From [Phialemoniopsis] sp. UDSM-2020 (taxonomy: Eukaryota > Ascomycota > Sordariomycetes > Thyridiales > Thyridiaceae): a stretch of DNA of 64,000 bases. The notes beneath the pieces are model-generated. The model did not search any database and was not told the DNA's origin. It was given only the letters and a program-made list of their open reading frames with translations. The position numbers and the translations under genes are program-made. How positions within the stretch are numbered: position 1 is the stretch's first letter; each line of letters opens with the position of its first letter. Where the stretch lies: positions 1,984,001 to 2,048,000 of the forward strand of contig JAEILZ010000007.1 in the NCBI GenBank assembly GCA_018873225.1, in the 5' to 3' direction. This document shows positions 20,429 to 32,535 of this stretch, one piece after another.

Positions 20429-21324
20429 TCCAATTTTCTCTGCAACATGGAACACAGCGACAATCATTCTCGAATCCAGCGCGCGACGTTACCAGCATCT
20501 GCCGCGGTCCTGAGCCGATTCAACGCGCAGCATCGATAGACGATGCATTTGAGCTTCTCTCAGGACGAGATAAGGTCATCGTAAGACATGGCACTTCTAC
20601 TAGGTCATTAGGCCGTTGTGAGAGCAGCGCCGGTTGGCAACAATGGCAGAAAGCCCAGCCTTCACTCCAGTCAAGTCACGGCATAGCTGGAATTAGGTTC
20701 TCGACGGGTGGTCTTGCAGCAGGCTACTCAGGAGGCCGCAGAAATGGGAGGTCTTATACTGCTTGAGCAGATGACAGCGACGAATAGGATGCGGCTTCCA
20801 GAAGAAGCTCCATAGCGGTCATGAAACAACTCAAGAAAGTCAGGTTTCAGCCATAGAATGTAGGGATGAAGCTTATGTTAGCAACCCAAATTCGAGTCGT
20901 ATAACATCGTTGATGCAGCAGACTTATTCAAATTCCATGCATGTGATTGTCTTCCTTGGAATTAAACAGAGTACGTGTTGCGTAGACCTACTCTGTAAAT
21001 AGAACCCCCTAGGTCGTCCTCGTTTGTCCGGGCCCTTCCAGGCGGGTCTCTTTAGCGCTCTCTCGGCGCCGTAGGTAGCCTCACAAGCCCCGAAAACCAA
21101 TCACGTGGGTGGTAATTAGTGCTATTCCATTGGTTTCCCGGCACTTCGGAAAGCTGGGGGCGAGAGGGACCCAGGGCCTTTTTGACAACCGACCCGGCCG
21201 CAATGCAAATTCAACAGATTCCCTTTTAAATCCGAACAACCTCACAACACATCGACAAGCTCTCCCGCATTCGCAAACCTACTCTTCCACCAACACCCAC
21301 CACTACACACAAAAGACAAACAAG
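20429..21324. other. Intergenic
   Basis: 3' flank of lrp1 and promoter of the CHCH protein. The last 100 bases are C/A-rich leader. No gene supported. Confidence 0.5.
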
Positions 21325-21928
21325 ATGCCTCGCCAAAGATCCGCCGGCCGAGCTCCCGCTCGCCCTACCGTCCCTGCCCGCGCTCCCGCCGCGCCCACGC
21401 ACCAGCAGCAGACCCGGCCCGCCGCCACGTACGCCGCCCCGGGCCAGCAGCCTCACGCCGCTCCTCCCGCCGCGGCGCCAGCCCAGTCCCAGGGCCCCGG
21501 CCTCTTTGGCCAGATGGCCAGCACTGCTGCGTGAGTAGCTTCCCCCTTCCTCTACCTCCCCTCTCGAAGTCTCCCTCCGGCTAACGCAAGTGGATGTAAA
21601 GCGGTGTCGCTGTAGGATCCTCAATCGGCCACGCCATCGGCGGCTTCTTCGGCGGCGGCTCGTCCGCTCCCGCCGAGGCCCAGCAGGGCGCCGTCGCCGC
21701 GCAGGCCCCCGCCCAGCAGCAGAACAGCTCCTGGGGCAACAACTGCCAGGGCGCCACCGAGTCCTTCACCAAGTGCATGGACGAGCACGGAGGCAACATG
21801 CAGATCTGCGGATGGTATCTGGAGCAACTGGTGCGTACCTAAACCACGGCCTCTGGGGGTCTCTGGGTAGAGAATACATGCTAACATCCCTACAGAAAGC
21901 TTGCCAGCAGGCTGCCAGCCAGTACTAG
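21325..21928 (+). CDS. mix17: Mitochondrial intermembrane-space CHCH protein (Mix17/CHCHD2-10 family)
   Basis: Three exons (21325-21530, 21602-21830, 21896-21928; 468 nt, 155 aa). The N-terminal ~65 residues are Arg/Pro/Ala/Gln-rich. The middle helix GVAVGSSIGHAIGGFFGGG is the glycine-rich hydrophobic segment typical of CHCHD2/CHCHD10. The C-terminus is a twin CX9C CHCH domain: CQGATESFTKC and CGWYLEQLKAC, the second pair split by intron 2. Proteins of this family are imported and oxidised by the Mia40 relay and support respiratory chain and cristae. Convergent with the UBX gene, ends 254 bases apart. Confidence 0.93.
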
Positions 21929-22182
21929 ACGATGCGCTATTTGGACTAGGGAAAATGCGTCGGCGGATGGAGTTGTATTGATAAGCAGAGAACAGAAAGC
22001 ATGAGCATCGCCATGGCTCACAGTTGCATAAGCACCGGTATTCGGTAATCCAGCAAGAGCATTATACATTTTGTAGAATTTACATACGGCAATCCACTCT
22101 TCATACTTGCCTAGGGAATGAAAACTCCAAACACTGCTCCGCATAACCGCAAAAGAGCTTTCTCCTCTCAACACCAGCATAT

Positions 22183-23828
22183 CTAATGTGTGCTATGTTC
22201 TTCGTCGTCATTCCTCGGTTCAAAGTTGAGCTAGGGAGACGTTAGTGACTCAAAACCCGGGATCGACGAGACCTGCGTGGAGAAACACTGATACATACCG
22301 AATTGCCATTGTAAAGCTGTTGATCCCTCTGGCTATCGTTCGGGTTCCTGAAGCCCTGGACGCGACTGTTGTCGCGATTACCTCGCTCCTGCCTTCCAAC
22401 GCTTTGCTGCGACTGTTGAGATTGTTCGGGTGCAGGAGGCGGGCTCCTGAAGATCGTTGTGAAGAACGTGAGGACCATGGTGAAGAAGTGGACGATGGCA
22501 CCAATGATCCGGGAGAAGATGCCCGCATCGCTATCATCGTAAGCGCTGGAGAACTTATCAACGCGGACGAGGACCAAGGTAGAAGAAGGCGTCAGGCCAA
22601 GCTCCTGTAATGACTTGTCCTCTTCTGTCTCATCGATAAGCCGGCTCGGGAACAGAGCTCTGAAGGTGTACGGGCCTCGATCATCCGTCCGAGCGTCGTC
22701 GACCCATTGTCTGACATCAGTCCGGAGGATATTGCTGCTTGGGAAGCGCGACCTGATGGTCGAACCGTCAAACAGCCTGATTTGAAGTGCGCACTCCGCG
22801 CTGTTGCTTGACGTCCTCGAAGCCAGCGTTGAATGAGGTGCCAGATGGATGTCGGATCCCGGCGCATCCTCCACTTCCTCTCCTTCTTCAGCAAGCGCCG
22901 CTGCAGCTTCTCGTTCTCGCTTTCGCTGCTCTTCTCGCGACCTTCGTTCCGCCCTGTCGTCCTCGATTTGCTTCAAAACACGACGTCGAGCCTCCAACTC
23001 TTCTCGTTGCTTCTTCTTCCGCTGCTCAGCTGCCTTCTGCACCTCGTCTCGGGGCCGGCCAGCAGCTGGCCGATTACTCGTCTCCTCAGGACTCTCCCCG
23101 GCTTCTTTTCTTCTGGCTGCTTCCTGCTCTTTCCTCTTCCGTTGCGCCTCTTGCTTCTCACGCTCGCGCTTGGCCATTGCCGCCTTGACAAGCTCTGCAC
23201 GGTCTTGAGACTGGGCTGGTGATGTGGGCGTCTCAGCTGCTGTGGATGAAGAAGCAGCTGTGTTTGGAGTAGACAGTGACGCCGGTCCTTGAGCAGCCGC
23301 TGACCCTCTAGCACCCGTCGAGTTGGTGCTTGGAAACGCCCGCCCGACCCTAGTCAAGAAGTCCGATTTCGAAACACCTGAAGCAATGTACTCCTTCAAC
23401 TCGCCATTTCTGTCCGTCTCAGTATTCGAAGTAGGCACATCCCAGATCACAGAAGCTCACCTAATGATGACCAATGTTGGGGTCTTGGGTAGGGGGAAGA
23501 GCGCAGCTAGATAGCCAGCCTCTTGAGAGCCGGCTTGAAGCTTCAGAACAATAGATCCAGTCTGAAGTGCTTGACTGATCTGATTACAAAGTTAGAACGT
23601 CCACGATCATGTGTCGACGATCCTGCGAGTTGAGACTCACCGAGCTGTCTTTGAGGTAGTCGTCCTCCCACAGCTTGCTTTCGTTACCCTCATCTTGGCA
23701 AAAATTAGCCTCGTTTCTCGTATAGTTATGAATAAGGTACTGCACTCACCAGAAACGAAGCAAGTCACCAGTTTTGACTGCTGGAGCGCGGTTGCGATAC
23801 CCTCCTGTAGGGTTCCTGAGAAGAACAT
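22183..23828 (-). CDS. UBX-domain ER protein, UBXN4/erasin-like
   Basis: Five exons (23828-23750, 23693-23641, 23579-23461, 23409-22299, 22230-22183; 1410 nt, 469 aa), all phases close. The N-terminal ~110 residues (MFFSGTLQEGIATALQQ, LVTCFVSDEGNESKLWEDD, SISQALQTGSIVLKLQAGS, TPTLVIIR) have the thioredoxin-like layout of UBXN4. A long Arg/Glu/Lys/Ala coiled coil follows (about 185-300). The UBX domain is CALQIRLFDGSTIRSRF through ELGLTPSSTLVLVRV. A hydrophobic hairpin (IIGAIVHFFTMVLTFFTTIF) would sit in the ER membrane, and the protein ends SLNFEPRNDDEEHSTH. UBX domains recruit the Cdc48/p97 ATPase; UBXN4 acts in ER-associated degradation, the likely role here. Confidence 0.9.
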
Positions 23829-24293
23829 TGTCGCCCTGGCTTGGCTTGTGATGTTTGCTAGGGAATGTCCGTGGTAAAAGGGATGTGCCGTAGGAATGAT
23901 TAGCTTTGAATGAGCGACATGCAAAGAAGAAGATCAGCCTGGAAAATACGTTTGTTTCCAGGACCCGAAATGGTCAATGTGAAGCTCCGTGAGAGATGTC
24001 GATGAGAGCTCCCTTTACAACACAGTGAGGTGTCCACAAGCTGATTAAGAAGTAGCACTAGAGCTTGAGGCTGCCTCCAGTACAGGTTGCTAATCCACTA
24101 ATACCCGCAATTTCGCGCTTATCAAGCTCCGCAGCCAATCGGCCACTCGCCAGCTGCGGTTCGCGGAACCAATGGAACATTTTCGACGAGCCTCACGACA
24201 TCATTCGACATTTGCGTCTGGGGAACCACGCTATTTCAACCGAGTGAACTGCCAGCGCTCAAGCCTGCCTGCTTGCACACAAGTTCCGTTACT
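23829..24293. promoter_or_regulatory. Divergent promoter of UBX gene and SURF1
   Basis: A 465-base interval between divergent starts. No TATA box is obvious. No other feature. Confidence 0.4.
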
Positions 24294-25444
24294 ATGAAGA
24301 AGTTCAATTGCCTCCTGCGGCCGTCCACGGTCCAAAGGACGGCGCGCCAACTCCAGCAATGCTCCGCGAAGGCCGCGCCCCGGCGCCCAGTTCAATCCGG
24401 CTCTCGTCCATTCTCCAACACGAGTCGGCAGCGCAACCGGCAGGCCGGTGATGACCCTAACTTCACCTCCATCGTCGACAATCCTCCGGAGCTGGTGCGG
24501 ACGAACAGGAAGCACGGCCCCGGTCTCATCCTTCTAGGTATGCTTTGGCACTTTGGCATCATGGATGCGATTCTCGGCCGGACCATGTAGCTAATCCTAT
24601 ATGCGCAGCCCTCATGCCCATCACCGCGTTCTGCCTCGGAACATGGCAAGTCTACCGCCTGCAATGGAAGAACGACCTCGTGGCCAAGTGCGAGGACAGG
24701 CTAGTCCGCGATCCCTTGCCGCTGCCGCCGCGTGTCGACCCCGCCGCCATCGCCGACTTCGACTACCGGCGAGTGTACACGACGGGCAAGTTCCGGCACG
24801 ACGAGGAGATGCTGATCGGGCCCCGGATCTACGACGGGAAGCAAGGTTACATGGTCGTCACGCCGCTCGAGACCTCCGACGGCCACGGCAGCAAGGTCCT
24901 GGTGAACCGGGGATGGATCCCCAAGAAGTTCAAGCTGCAAAAGGACCGGCCGGCAGAGGCGCTTCCTACGGGCGAGGTCAAAGTAGAGGGCTTGCTGCGA
25001 GAGCCGTGGAAGAAGAACTCGTTCACGCCGGATAACAGGCCAGACATACGGGAATTCTACTTCCCTGATGTAGCGCAGATGGCTGGCTTGACGAACAGCC
25101 AGCCTGTGTGGATTGAGGCGACTATGGGTGAGATAGGATCCTCACTAGAGTCATGCTATGCATGCTTTTACTAACTATTGCGACAGAGCCCGACATCATT
25201 CAGTTCTATGACATGATAGCTAAAGGTGTCCCCATCGGCAGAGCTCCCGAGGTCAACTTGAGGAACAACCACGCACAGTATATCTTTACGTGGTAAGTGT
25301 GTTCCTGTAGGTCCCAAAAAGCGCCTCCACTGACCCCTTCACAGGTACAGCTTGGCGGCAGCAACGGCTGTCATGTTCTGGCTTGTCGTCAAGAAGCCCC
25401 CTACTGATATCACGAAGCGTGTCCGCATGAACAAGTCTTGGTAG
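24294..25444 (+). CDS. shy1: SURF1/Shy1 cytochrome c oxidase assembly factor
   Basis: Inner-membrane chaperone that helps Cox1 maturation and haem insertion in complex IV. Four exons (24294-24537, 24609-25127, 25187-25292, 25345-25444; 969 nt, 322 aa). The Arg/Ser/Gln-rich N-terminus (about 55 aa) is a mitochondrial presequence. First membrane helix: GLILLALMPITAFCLGTWQ with the family's LGTWQVYRLQWK; then YRRVYTTGKFRHDEEMLIGP, VVTPLE, and KVLVNRGWIPK, all SURF1 signatures. The second helix is YSLAAATAVMFWLVV near the end, followed by a basic tail. Both helices and the intermembrane-space domain are complete. Its stop is only 50 bases from the CENP-T stop on the other strand. Confidence 0.96.
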
Positions 25445-25494
25445 TCGGCCTGTTCTTCGTGATGCGTATTGGATCGCATATTCACGGTGATATT

Positions 25495-27143
25495 TCAGGT
25501 GGCGTCGGCGCCTCTGCTGACGTTGCGCTTGCGGCGCTGTTTAACGGGTGCTGGAGGCGTCATGCGCAATTCCTGAAGCAGCTCGCGCGGCAGATGCCGC
25601 TGAGCTAGGGAGAAGGGCGTGGCCACAGAGCTGGTCTGCCGTTGTCTAAAGAACATGGCTGGTCAGAAAACTGTAAAATCATCGGGCTAGAACGGAAGGA
25701 TACCCCATTCCATAATGTGTACAATACATACCTTCTCATGAGTGTCAACATGTCACTCTCGTCTATCGTCTTGCGACCCGCGTGTTTGGCATAGGCTTGC
25801 AAGTCGTCTCCGAGCTGCTCAAAGAACCAGTCGGAGGCCTGCATGATGGTGTTGAGTGTGTCGGGACTGATCTTGGCCTTGCCAACTCCGCTTGTCTGGG
25901 CAAAGGTTTGAGCAAGGCGCTTGACAACACCTGGCGGTAGTGATGGGTACTCCACGCCATATCTCGAGACCTTGACACCTCGCTTCTTCTTCTTTCCTTT
26001 CCGGGCTGCGTCTTTGGCTGTTGCCTCTTCAAATTGCACATCGTCCAGACCTGTTGCGTCCATAACACCGTCCTCCAGATCCTCGTCTTCTTCGTCGTCC
26101 ACCTCCATGAACGGCATGGGATCCGGCGACACTTCCTCTTGGGGATGTAATGATGGCCGAGCAGGAGACGACTGCAGCTGCGGCGCTAGGAGCACTGTGC
26201 TGTCATTGGCGTCAATAGCATCAATCACCCCGAAGCCGCTCTCGCGGCCTGCAAGCAGGGTGGCCCTGCGCGCGGCATCATCGTCGATTCTTGAGACATC
26301 ATCAGTACAACTTTCACCCTTTAAATCAAGGTTGATAAAAACGCACCTCTCGTAAGTCATATCACCGACGGCCTCCTCCTCCGGAATGTCGTCGAACGGA
26401 CCCGCAGGGAAGAATGCAGAGTCGATGCCCACGTCATCGCTCCCCAAGTCATTGCCTCCGATATAGTCGCTTAAACGCACACTTCCCAAACTACTCCTCG
26501 ACATTCTCCTCGGTTGTTCGCTCAATGCTCTACGCGGCAGTTCAATAGACTGCAGTGTGAAATTGTCATCCTCCAGACCCGCGGACCGGTGTGGCTGCAG
26601 GTCACTGTCGTCCTCATCCACGTCGATCGGCAGGGACAGCCGCGGCCTGTCGATGGGGAAGTCGTCCTCGTCATCTTCGAAGATCGTGCCGATATCGCTC
26701 GCGATTTTGGGTCCGGGGGACGACGAGGAGGAGGCCACGGGCTGCGTGCTCGGTGCCAGAACCCGACTAAGGTTCCGCAGGATGTCGCGCGGGGTCTCTC
26801 GCTGCTCACGGAGACTCCTTCGGCGACTCTTGCCGGGCGTGAAGATAGCAGCGCGCCGGCTGTCGAGCGCGCGAAAGGCAGCGCGGGCGTGCGGCGTCGC
26901 GTTCGCTGCGGCATTGGTCTTTCTCCCCGAGGCGGAGAAGCCCTGACGATTCGACGACCCGGGTGCCCTGGCGCCGCCCGTCGCCGGGGTGTGTATGGAT
27001 CGGCGGCCCGATGATGGGTCGGCGCTCCTCGCCCGAGACACCAGCGGCGTCAATGCCGGACGTCGTTGCGCAGAGCGAGGTGTTGATGCGCCAGCCTCAG
27101 TCGTTGGCTGCGCCGTCGCAGCGCGACCCGGAGTCGTGGCCAT
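25495..27143 (-). CDS. Kinetochore protein CENP-T (histone-fold, C-terminal)
   Basis: Inner kinetochore protein that binds centromeric DNA with CENP-W/S/X and recruits Ndc80. Preferred model: 27143-26347, 26289-25732, 25645-25495 (1506 nt, 501 aa). The N-terminal ~100 residues are Ala/Arg/Thr-rich with SP/TP sites; the middle is acidic. The C-terminal histone fold begins at PPGVVKRLAQTFAQT and runs through TLNTIMQASDWFFEQLGDDL and KTIDESDMLTLMRRQR, then the family extension HLPRELLQELRMTPP and a basic tail. The last intron separates MRR from the QRQTSS segment; without it the protein would end in unrelated residues. The 57-nt intron 26346-26290 is stop-free and a multiple of three, so a continuous reading (520 aa) is the alternative. 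Confidence 0.9.
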
Positions 27144-29603
27144 GGTGGGTGAGGTCGCTATCGATTAACTGCCGCCGGAGAGTGTATCGCTGGAGAAGGC
27201 GCGCCTACGGCTTTACCACGATAATGGTCGGTTTGTAAGGGTTGTTCTCATCTGGTAAGGCGGAGGAGACTTAGAAATCACCCATGTTGCTTTATGTCTT
27301 GGCAATTGAATGGGCTTTGAAAGCCGTGCTGCTAGGATGGGGGTGGAGAGCATTGGGAAATGGCGTGTGGTTGTGGTGATGACGCGCCTGGAGAAGACGC
27401 GTTATTGGAAAGTTTAGTGGAGGGTGGACTGGACAAGCGGCTTGCAGGTGGGGCGGCCTGTCCCGAGTCTAATCCAATGGCACAGGAAAGCTTCCATTCT
27501 GGAACACTGGAGCTCAACTGTAGCTCGGCAGATCGGCAACAGCTCTAAAGTTGGAGGAATAAGCACATGGAGGTCCTTGAGTCTCGCTGAATTGAGAAGA
27601 ATATATTCAGTCACTAGCTTTTTATGATAAAGGAATGCCATGGTTATGAATGATCATACTTTAGTCACCGAAGGTACGCCATTCTCATAGGGCCTTTTCT
27701 ACAGTCCCCTCCCTCCAGTACCTTTGGGAGGTACTACGTACATAGCTCACTCCATGCGTTGAGGATGGTGTTACAGGTTCTGCCTCAAATCTGGCGGCCG
27801 CAGCGGTCTGCTCACAAAACATGGGTAGTGTGGTATCGGAGTTGTAAAGATACTTACTTTATGGAAGAAGATGTAGTGGCAGAGAAGTGTTTGGACACCC
27901 CACAATTCCCAGTTGTCTCATCCATCCGCAAAGACTCGCACCAAACCCACAAAGAGGACGACCATGAGGTTTCATAGAAAGAGGTCTCCACCCAGCACAC
28001 CCCAAATCGGGCCACCTGAGACTGGTTTCCAGTTGCGACCAATCGTGTATGAGCAAGGCAAGCTTTCCGCTCTGACATCCTCGAGATTCTTTGATTCTTT
28101 CATCCCTTCCGGAGGCTACACCACCAAGGGCAGGGCAAGGCGACAGTGCCAACAAGCTTCGGTCCTCTCCGGCTAGTCGACCGACTGACAGACAGCACCG
28201 GTGTCGACTAGCAAGATCGAACACCAAGCAAGCTTGCTGTGGTGGTGTGAGTGTGACTTTGGGAAGTGTATCCCTATCGAACCGGACTGGCCCCTTGTCC
28301 AAGCACCTCCCAGTGCATCTCGTCCAGTCCTTTCGTCCTGTTTCTTCACATCCTGATGAATGCGGACAGCTTGCTCAAAGATATGATTAGGAGCAAAAAT
28401 ATGATTTGTTTCCTACCCGCCGGCCTTGGTGCTGTAGTCCGGTAGGGACCACTTGAAGCAGCATTGATCAGCGGCCAGTGCTCAATCCGGACCTTGACTG
28501 GACGACCGGTACTTCCAAGAAGCCCCTCTACTAGTACCAAACAGTTTGGCAGCCCCCTTGTTTCGACACCTAGGTAGGTCAGTTGCGGTACGGCACGTAT
28601 TCTGCTTGTACTTGCGCATTTGTAGCTACTGGCGGGTACTAAGAAGATGGTGAGGAGGCATTCGACTTACTTGTACTTGTCGGGCTGCTGGCTGCTGCTG
28701 CAGCACCTAAAATAAGCAGAGAGGTGTGTGCCAACCCACATGTCTTTGACTCCTTGCATATCCCCACGCACCACACAGATACGCACAGCTACACACTTTC
28801 CCAAGTTTCCAAGCTCCGGAGACTACTATAGTACATGGTTAGTTCAAGCATCTAGATGTTGTTGGATGGATTGGGTGGTAGGTGTGAGTGTGTGTGTGCA
28901 CAGGCAAGAAGGCTTGCGTATTCCAATTCTGTGATGGGAGAGCAAGATAAAGTAGCGAGAGAGAAGAGAAACACCCCTGTAGATACTGGTCCTGTCCTCG
29001 GCTGTCCAGTCCCTCTCCTCTCTTGTTCTTCTCCTAACCATGAACTGAACAACCCCACCCTCCACTTTCTGATACCAACCTACCCTACCCATCCCGCCAC
29101 AAGGGTCGTGCTGCAGCACCACCACAGCAGCATCCATGCTTGCCTCCCCGACCATCTTTCAATTTTCCCACTAACCCCCTACATTACCTGCACACCTACG
29201 AACTCGCCCCGTTCGTTGTCGTCGACCTTAATTGTTCGTCCCTTTTTTCAACCTCTACTTGTCTCGTTTCGCTACCCAAAGCGCCCGTTCCCACTTCCGG
29301 CATTCAACAGATCCGCCGCCTGTCTAACAACTTAATGCTGATCTTCATGCGATAATTCCGAAGACCTCATTCCCGTCGCCGCTTTCTCGATACCACCACT
29401 ACTACACCGACTGACTACCTCATCTGCTCCTCACCCGCCCCATCTCTTCCTTTGCAGCCAACGGTACTCCAACCGCTCGAGTCGCAATCACATTAATTGC
29501 TTCCCTACCGATACAATCCCTCCGAGATTTTGTTGGCCAATCTCTTTTTGGGCCTAATCTCTTCGTTTGTGCTGCTCCGACAAGCTTCACAAAGTATCAC
29601 ACA
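27144..29603. other. Long divergent intergenic region upstream of rac1
   Basis: Nearly 2.5 kb between CENP-T and rac1 starts. The last ~450 bases are C/T-rich and probably the rac1 leader. No frame shows family motifs or consistent splicing. Short CTAGGTAGGT and GTACCT-type motifs occur, as is common in these genomes. Confidence 0.45.
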
Positions 29604-30567
29604 ATGGCTACTCCCGGAGTTCAGTCCCTGAAGGTGCGCCGACCTTCTCCGTCCACTAAAGCGCACATGGCGCGCAAAACCAGCAGTATACTGACAAACC
29701 AATTTGGATTTTCTAGTGTGTCGTAACTGGTGATGGTGCTGTCGGAAAGGCAAGTGTTCACCTTGAGCTCACCCTTTAACGGTGTTGCTATCATGTGGAA
29801 ACCACTCAGCTAACCTCCTCCGCCTCAGACATGCCTGCTCATTTCCTACACGACGAACGCCTTCCCCGGCGAGTACATTCCCACAGTGTCAGTTACCCTG
29901 TCTATCGTGCCCCTCAGTCGCTCAAATTCTTGCGAGTCTAACATGGATTTTGCAATACAGTTTCGACAATTACTCTGCGAGTGTCATGGTCGATGGCAAG
30001 CCCATCAGTCTTGGCCTTTGGGATACTGCTGGTCAGGAGGATTACGACCGATTGCGACCTCTCTCATACCCCCAGACCGACGTCTTTTTGATCTGCTTTT
30101 CGATCGTCAGCCCCCCCTCCTTTGACAACGTCAAGGCCAAGGTCAGTCCTCCCCTGCCCACTTACCTTCAGTCGGAATACCCGCTCACTCTAGCCACAGT
30201 GGTACCCCGAGATCGACCACCATGCGCCCAACATTCCCATCATCCTCGTGGGCACCAAGCTCGATCTGCGTGAGGACCCGGCGACGCTCGATTCTCTCCG
30301 TCAGAAGCGCATGGAGCCCGTCTCGTACGACCAGGCCCTGATGTGCGCCAAGGAGATTAGGGCACACAAGTACCTGGAGTGCTCTGCCCTGACCCAAAGG
30401 AATCTGAAGAGCGTTTTCGACGAGGCCATCCGGTATGTTGCGATGCGAACTCCGCTCTTCTGTAGCACGAACCCCCAAACTAACCGTGGCAACCCCTTTC
30501 TAGTGCCGTGCTCAACCCGCGCCCGGTTGCGACCAAGACGAAGAAGTCAAAGTGCGTCGTGCTATAG
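29604..30567 (+). CDS. rac1: Rho-family GTPase Rac1
   Basis: Molecular switch for polarised growth, actin and NADPH oxidase control in filamentous fungi. Six exons (29604-29633, 29717-29749, 29829-29887, 29961-30141, 30200-30432, 30504-30567; 600 nt, 199 aa). P-loop GDGAVGKT is residues 15-22, split by intron 2 between K21 and T22. Switch [17 protein letters not shown]; switch [21 protein letters not shown]; Rho insert region after [28 protein letters not shown]. The polybasic tail KTKKSK precedes the CAAX box CVVL, predicted geranylgeranylated. The residues [10 protein letters not shown] and the ALTQR stretch favour Rac over Cdc42 or Rho. Intron 2 uses a GC donor (GCAAGT at 29750). Very sure of family and of Rac subgroup. 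Confidence 0.95.
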
Positions 30568-31259
30568 ATCCGCGATGGCATCTGTCAGCAGCAGCACTGA
30601 TATTACGGGGTGCACGAGGGCCCTAGGGGCGTGAAGAACCCACAGGATTCGTTTTGCCTCGCAGCGAATTATCACGACGTATGCATGTCTCACACGGCCT
30701 TCTGGACTATCCAAAGCAGCATTTCAAAAAGTTACAGCATTCTCCGCTCAGGGCGGCGGCTCTTGGGTGACACTGTTCGCATCCAACGGATATTTTGCGA
30801 GCCATGCCGCTTTTCTCTCCGATATAGGTTCTGGTGTTGGTCTCTGTTTGATTTTTTGTTCATTTTTTTGTCGTTGCAAAGAGTACTTCGCACACACACA
30901 GCGCATTCACACGTAAAGGATATCCCATGGCTCGGTAGATCAACGGGTCCCCCTCAAGGGAACGATTGGATTTTTGGTGGAAGCGATGTTGTAGCAGGCC
31001 GCTGGACTGGATGGGGGGAGCAGGCCTGCTCAAGCGAGACACGAATGTTATGAGATGAATACCGTAGTTTTTCGCATGAAAGGAAAGTCTATCTGTTTTG
31101 ATCCTTGCTCTATCCAGATGTTACCGTGATGTGCCTGCTTTTGTGTTGCTGTCTGATATATGAACAGCAGGGTATCTCATTATAAAGCCGAAAAAGGGGC
31201 TACCATTATCCCATGCTGCTGCTCACTTGATTCAACTCGGTCCGCCATGTTGTAATTCT
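30568..31259. other. Convergent intergenic region
   Basis: 3' flanks of rac1 and the Nop6-like gene. No coding signal. Confidence 0.5.
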
Positions 31260-32535
31260 TTACCATCTCCTCCCGCCGCCGCGCATCTGGCCACCGCGCC
31301 CACCGCGCCCACCGCGCCCACCACGGCCACCACGGCCGCCGCGGCCGCCGCGGCGACCAGAATCAAAACCAAAGTCGCCGTGCATCTGGCCGTGGCGACT
31401 CGGATGGACATCGTCTTCAGACTTGTCGTTCATCTGGCCGAGACGACTAGGGTGGATGCCAGAGTGGTCATCGTCCTCAGCCTGGGCCGGTGCCTCCTTC
31501 TTCGGCTTGGGCCCTGACTTCTCCCGAGTCCGCTTCTCCTCCTCCTCGGCCTGCATGCGCCTCGCGCGCTCCTCGTTGAGCTTGATGTTCTTGGCTTTGA
31601 TCTTGTCCTGGCGGTTCTGGGTCTTGCCACCGCCTCCAGCACTACAAGAAGACGATGATTAGCACAAGGTCTCTCTTGGCTTAAAGGAAACGTATGTGGG
31701 GGGTTAAAAGGCAAACTTACGTGAGCTCGACGTTGATCTTGCGCGGCGCCGACTTGCCGTCGTTGAACTCGGAGTGGTGAAACTTGGCCAGGCACGTCTT
31801 CATGGGCCCGTAGCTGTCAAACTCGAGGAAGGCGATGCCGCGCGACTTGCTCGGGTCCTCGCGGTTCGAGAGCAGGCGGATGCTCGACGGGCTGATCGAC
31901 TCAAAGTGGCTGGCGACGCTGGCCTTGGTCGCCGTGTAGGGCAGGTTGCCGATGAAGACGATGAACCGCGCCGCCTTCTTCTCCTCCTGCTGCTCGCCGT
32001 CGCCCTCCTCCTCATCGGCCTCGCCGTTCTCTTGTGCCTGCTCGGCATCCTCCATGGCGACATCCCCGGTGCCATTGGCCTCCTTCTCTGCCTTCTTTGC
32101 CTTCTTGTCCTTTTTGCTCTTGGATTTCTCCTTCTTGGGCTCGCTGGCAACCTCGGCATCCTCAGCCTCTTTGCTCGACTTGCTGCTCTTCTTTTCTTTT
32201 TTCTCCTCCTTGTCCTTCTTTTCACTCTTGCTCTTCTTCTTGGGCTTCTCCTCGTCGCCTGCCTCCTCGTCACTCACTGCTACCTCTTCGATATCAGCGT
32301 CCGCCGTCTTGTCCTTCTTGGCTTTCTTGTCCTTCTTTTTCTCCTTTTTCTCCTTTTTCTCCTTCTTCTCCTTCTTCTCCTTCTTCTCCTTCTTGCTCGG
32401 CGCGGCGACTTCCACGGCGGCTACATCGTCCTCGGCCTTGCTGACGCGGCGACGCTTCTTGGAGCCTTCGACATCGCCGCCCTTGGCGGGCGAGGTGGCC
32501 GGGGCAGTGGCAGCAGATTCGGCTTTGCGCTTCAT
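31260..32535 (-). CDS. Nop6-like nucleolar RNA-binding protein
   Basis: Two exons (32535-31721, 31641-31260; 1197 nt, 398 aa). Residues 1-185 are Lys/Glu-rich low complexity with repeated EKK units and acidic patches, typical of nucleolar proteins. An RRM spans about 188-270: RFIVFIGNLPYTATKASVAS (RNP2), then SKSRGIAFLEFDSY (RNP1). After the intron come KIKAKNIKLNEERARRM and a C-terminal RGG run (RRGGRGGRGGRG), ending QMRGGGRRW. The arrangement of basic N-terminus, single RRM and AGGGGKTQNR segment matches fungal Nop6, a 40S biogenesis factor. A repeated HPSR(L/H)GQM unit occurs twice before the RGG tail. The RRM call is firm; Nop6 orthology is likely. Confidence 0.85.

Noticed and set aside
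20425..20766. 113-codon frame after lrp1
   Set aside because: Begins without an ATG at the lrp1 stop and lies in the 3' flank; no motif.
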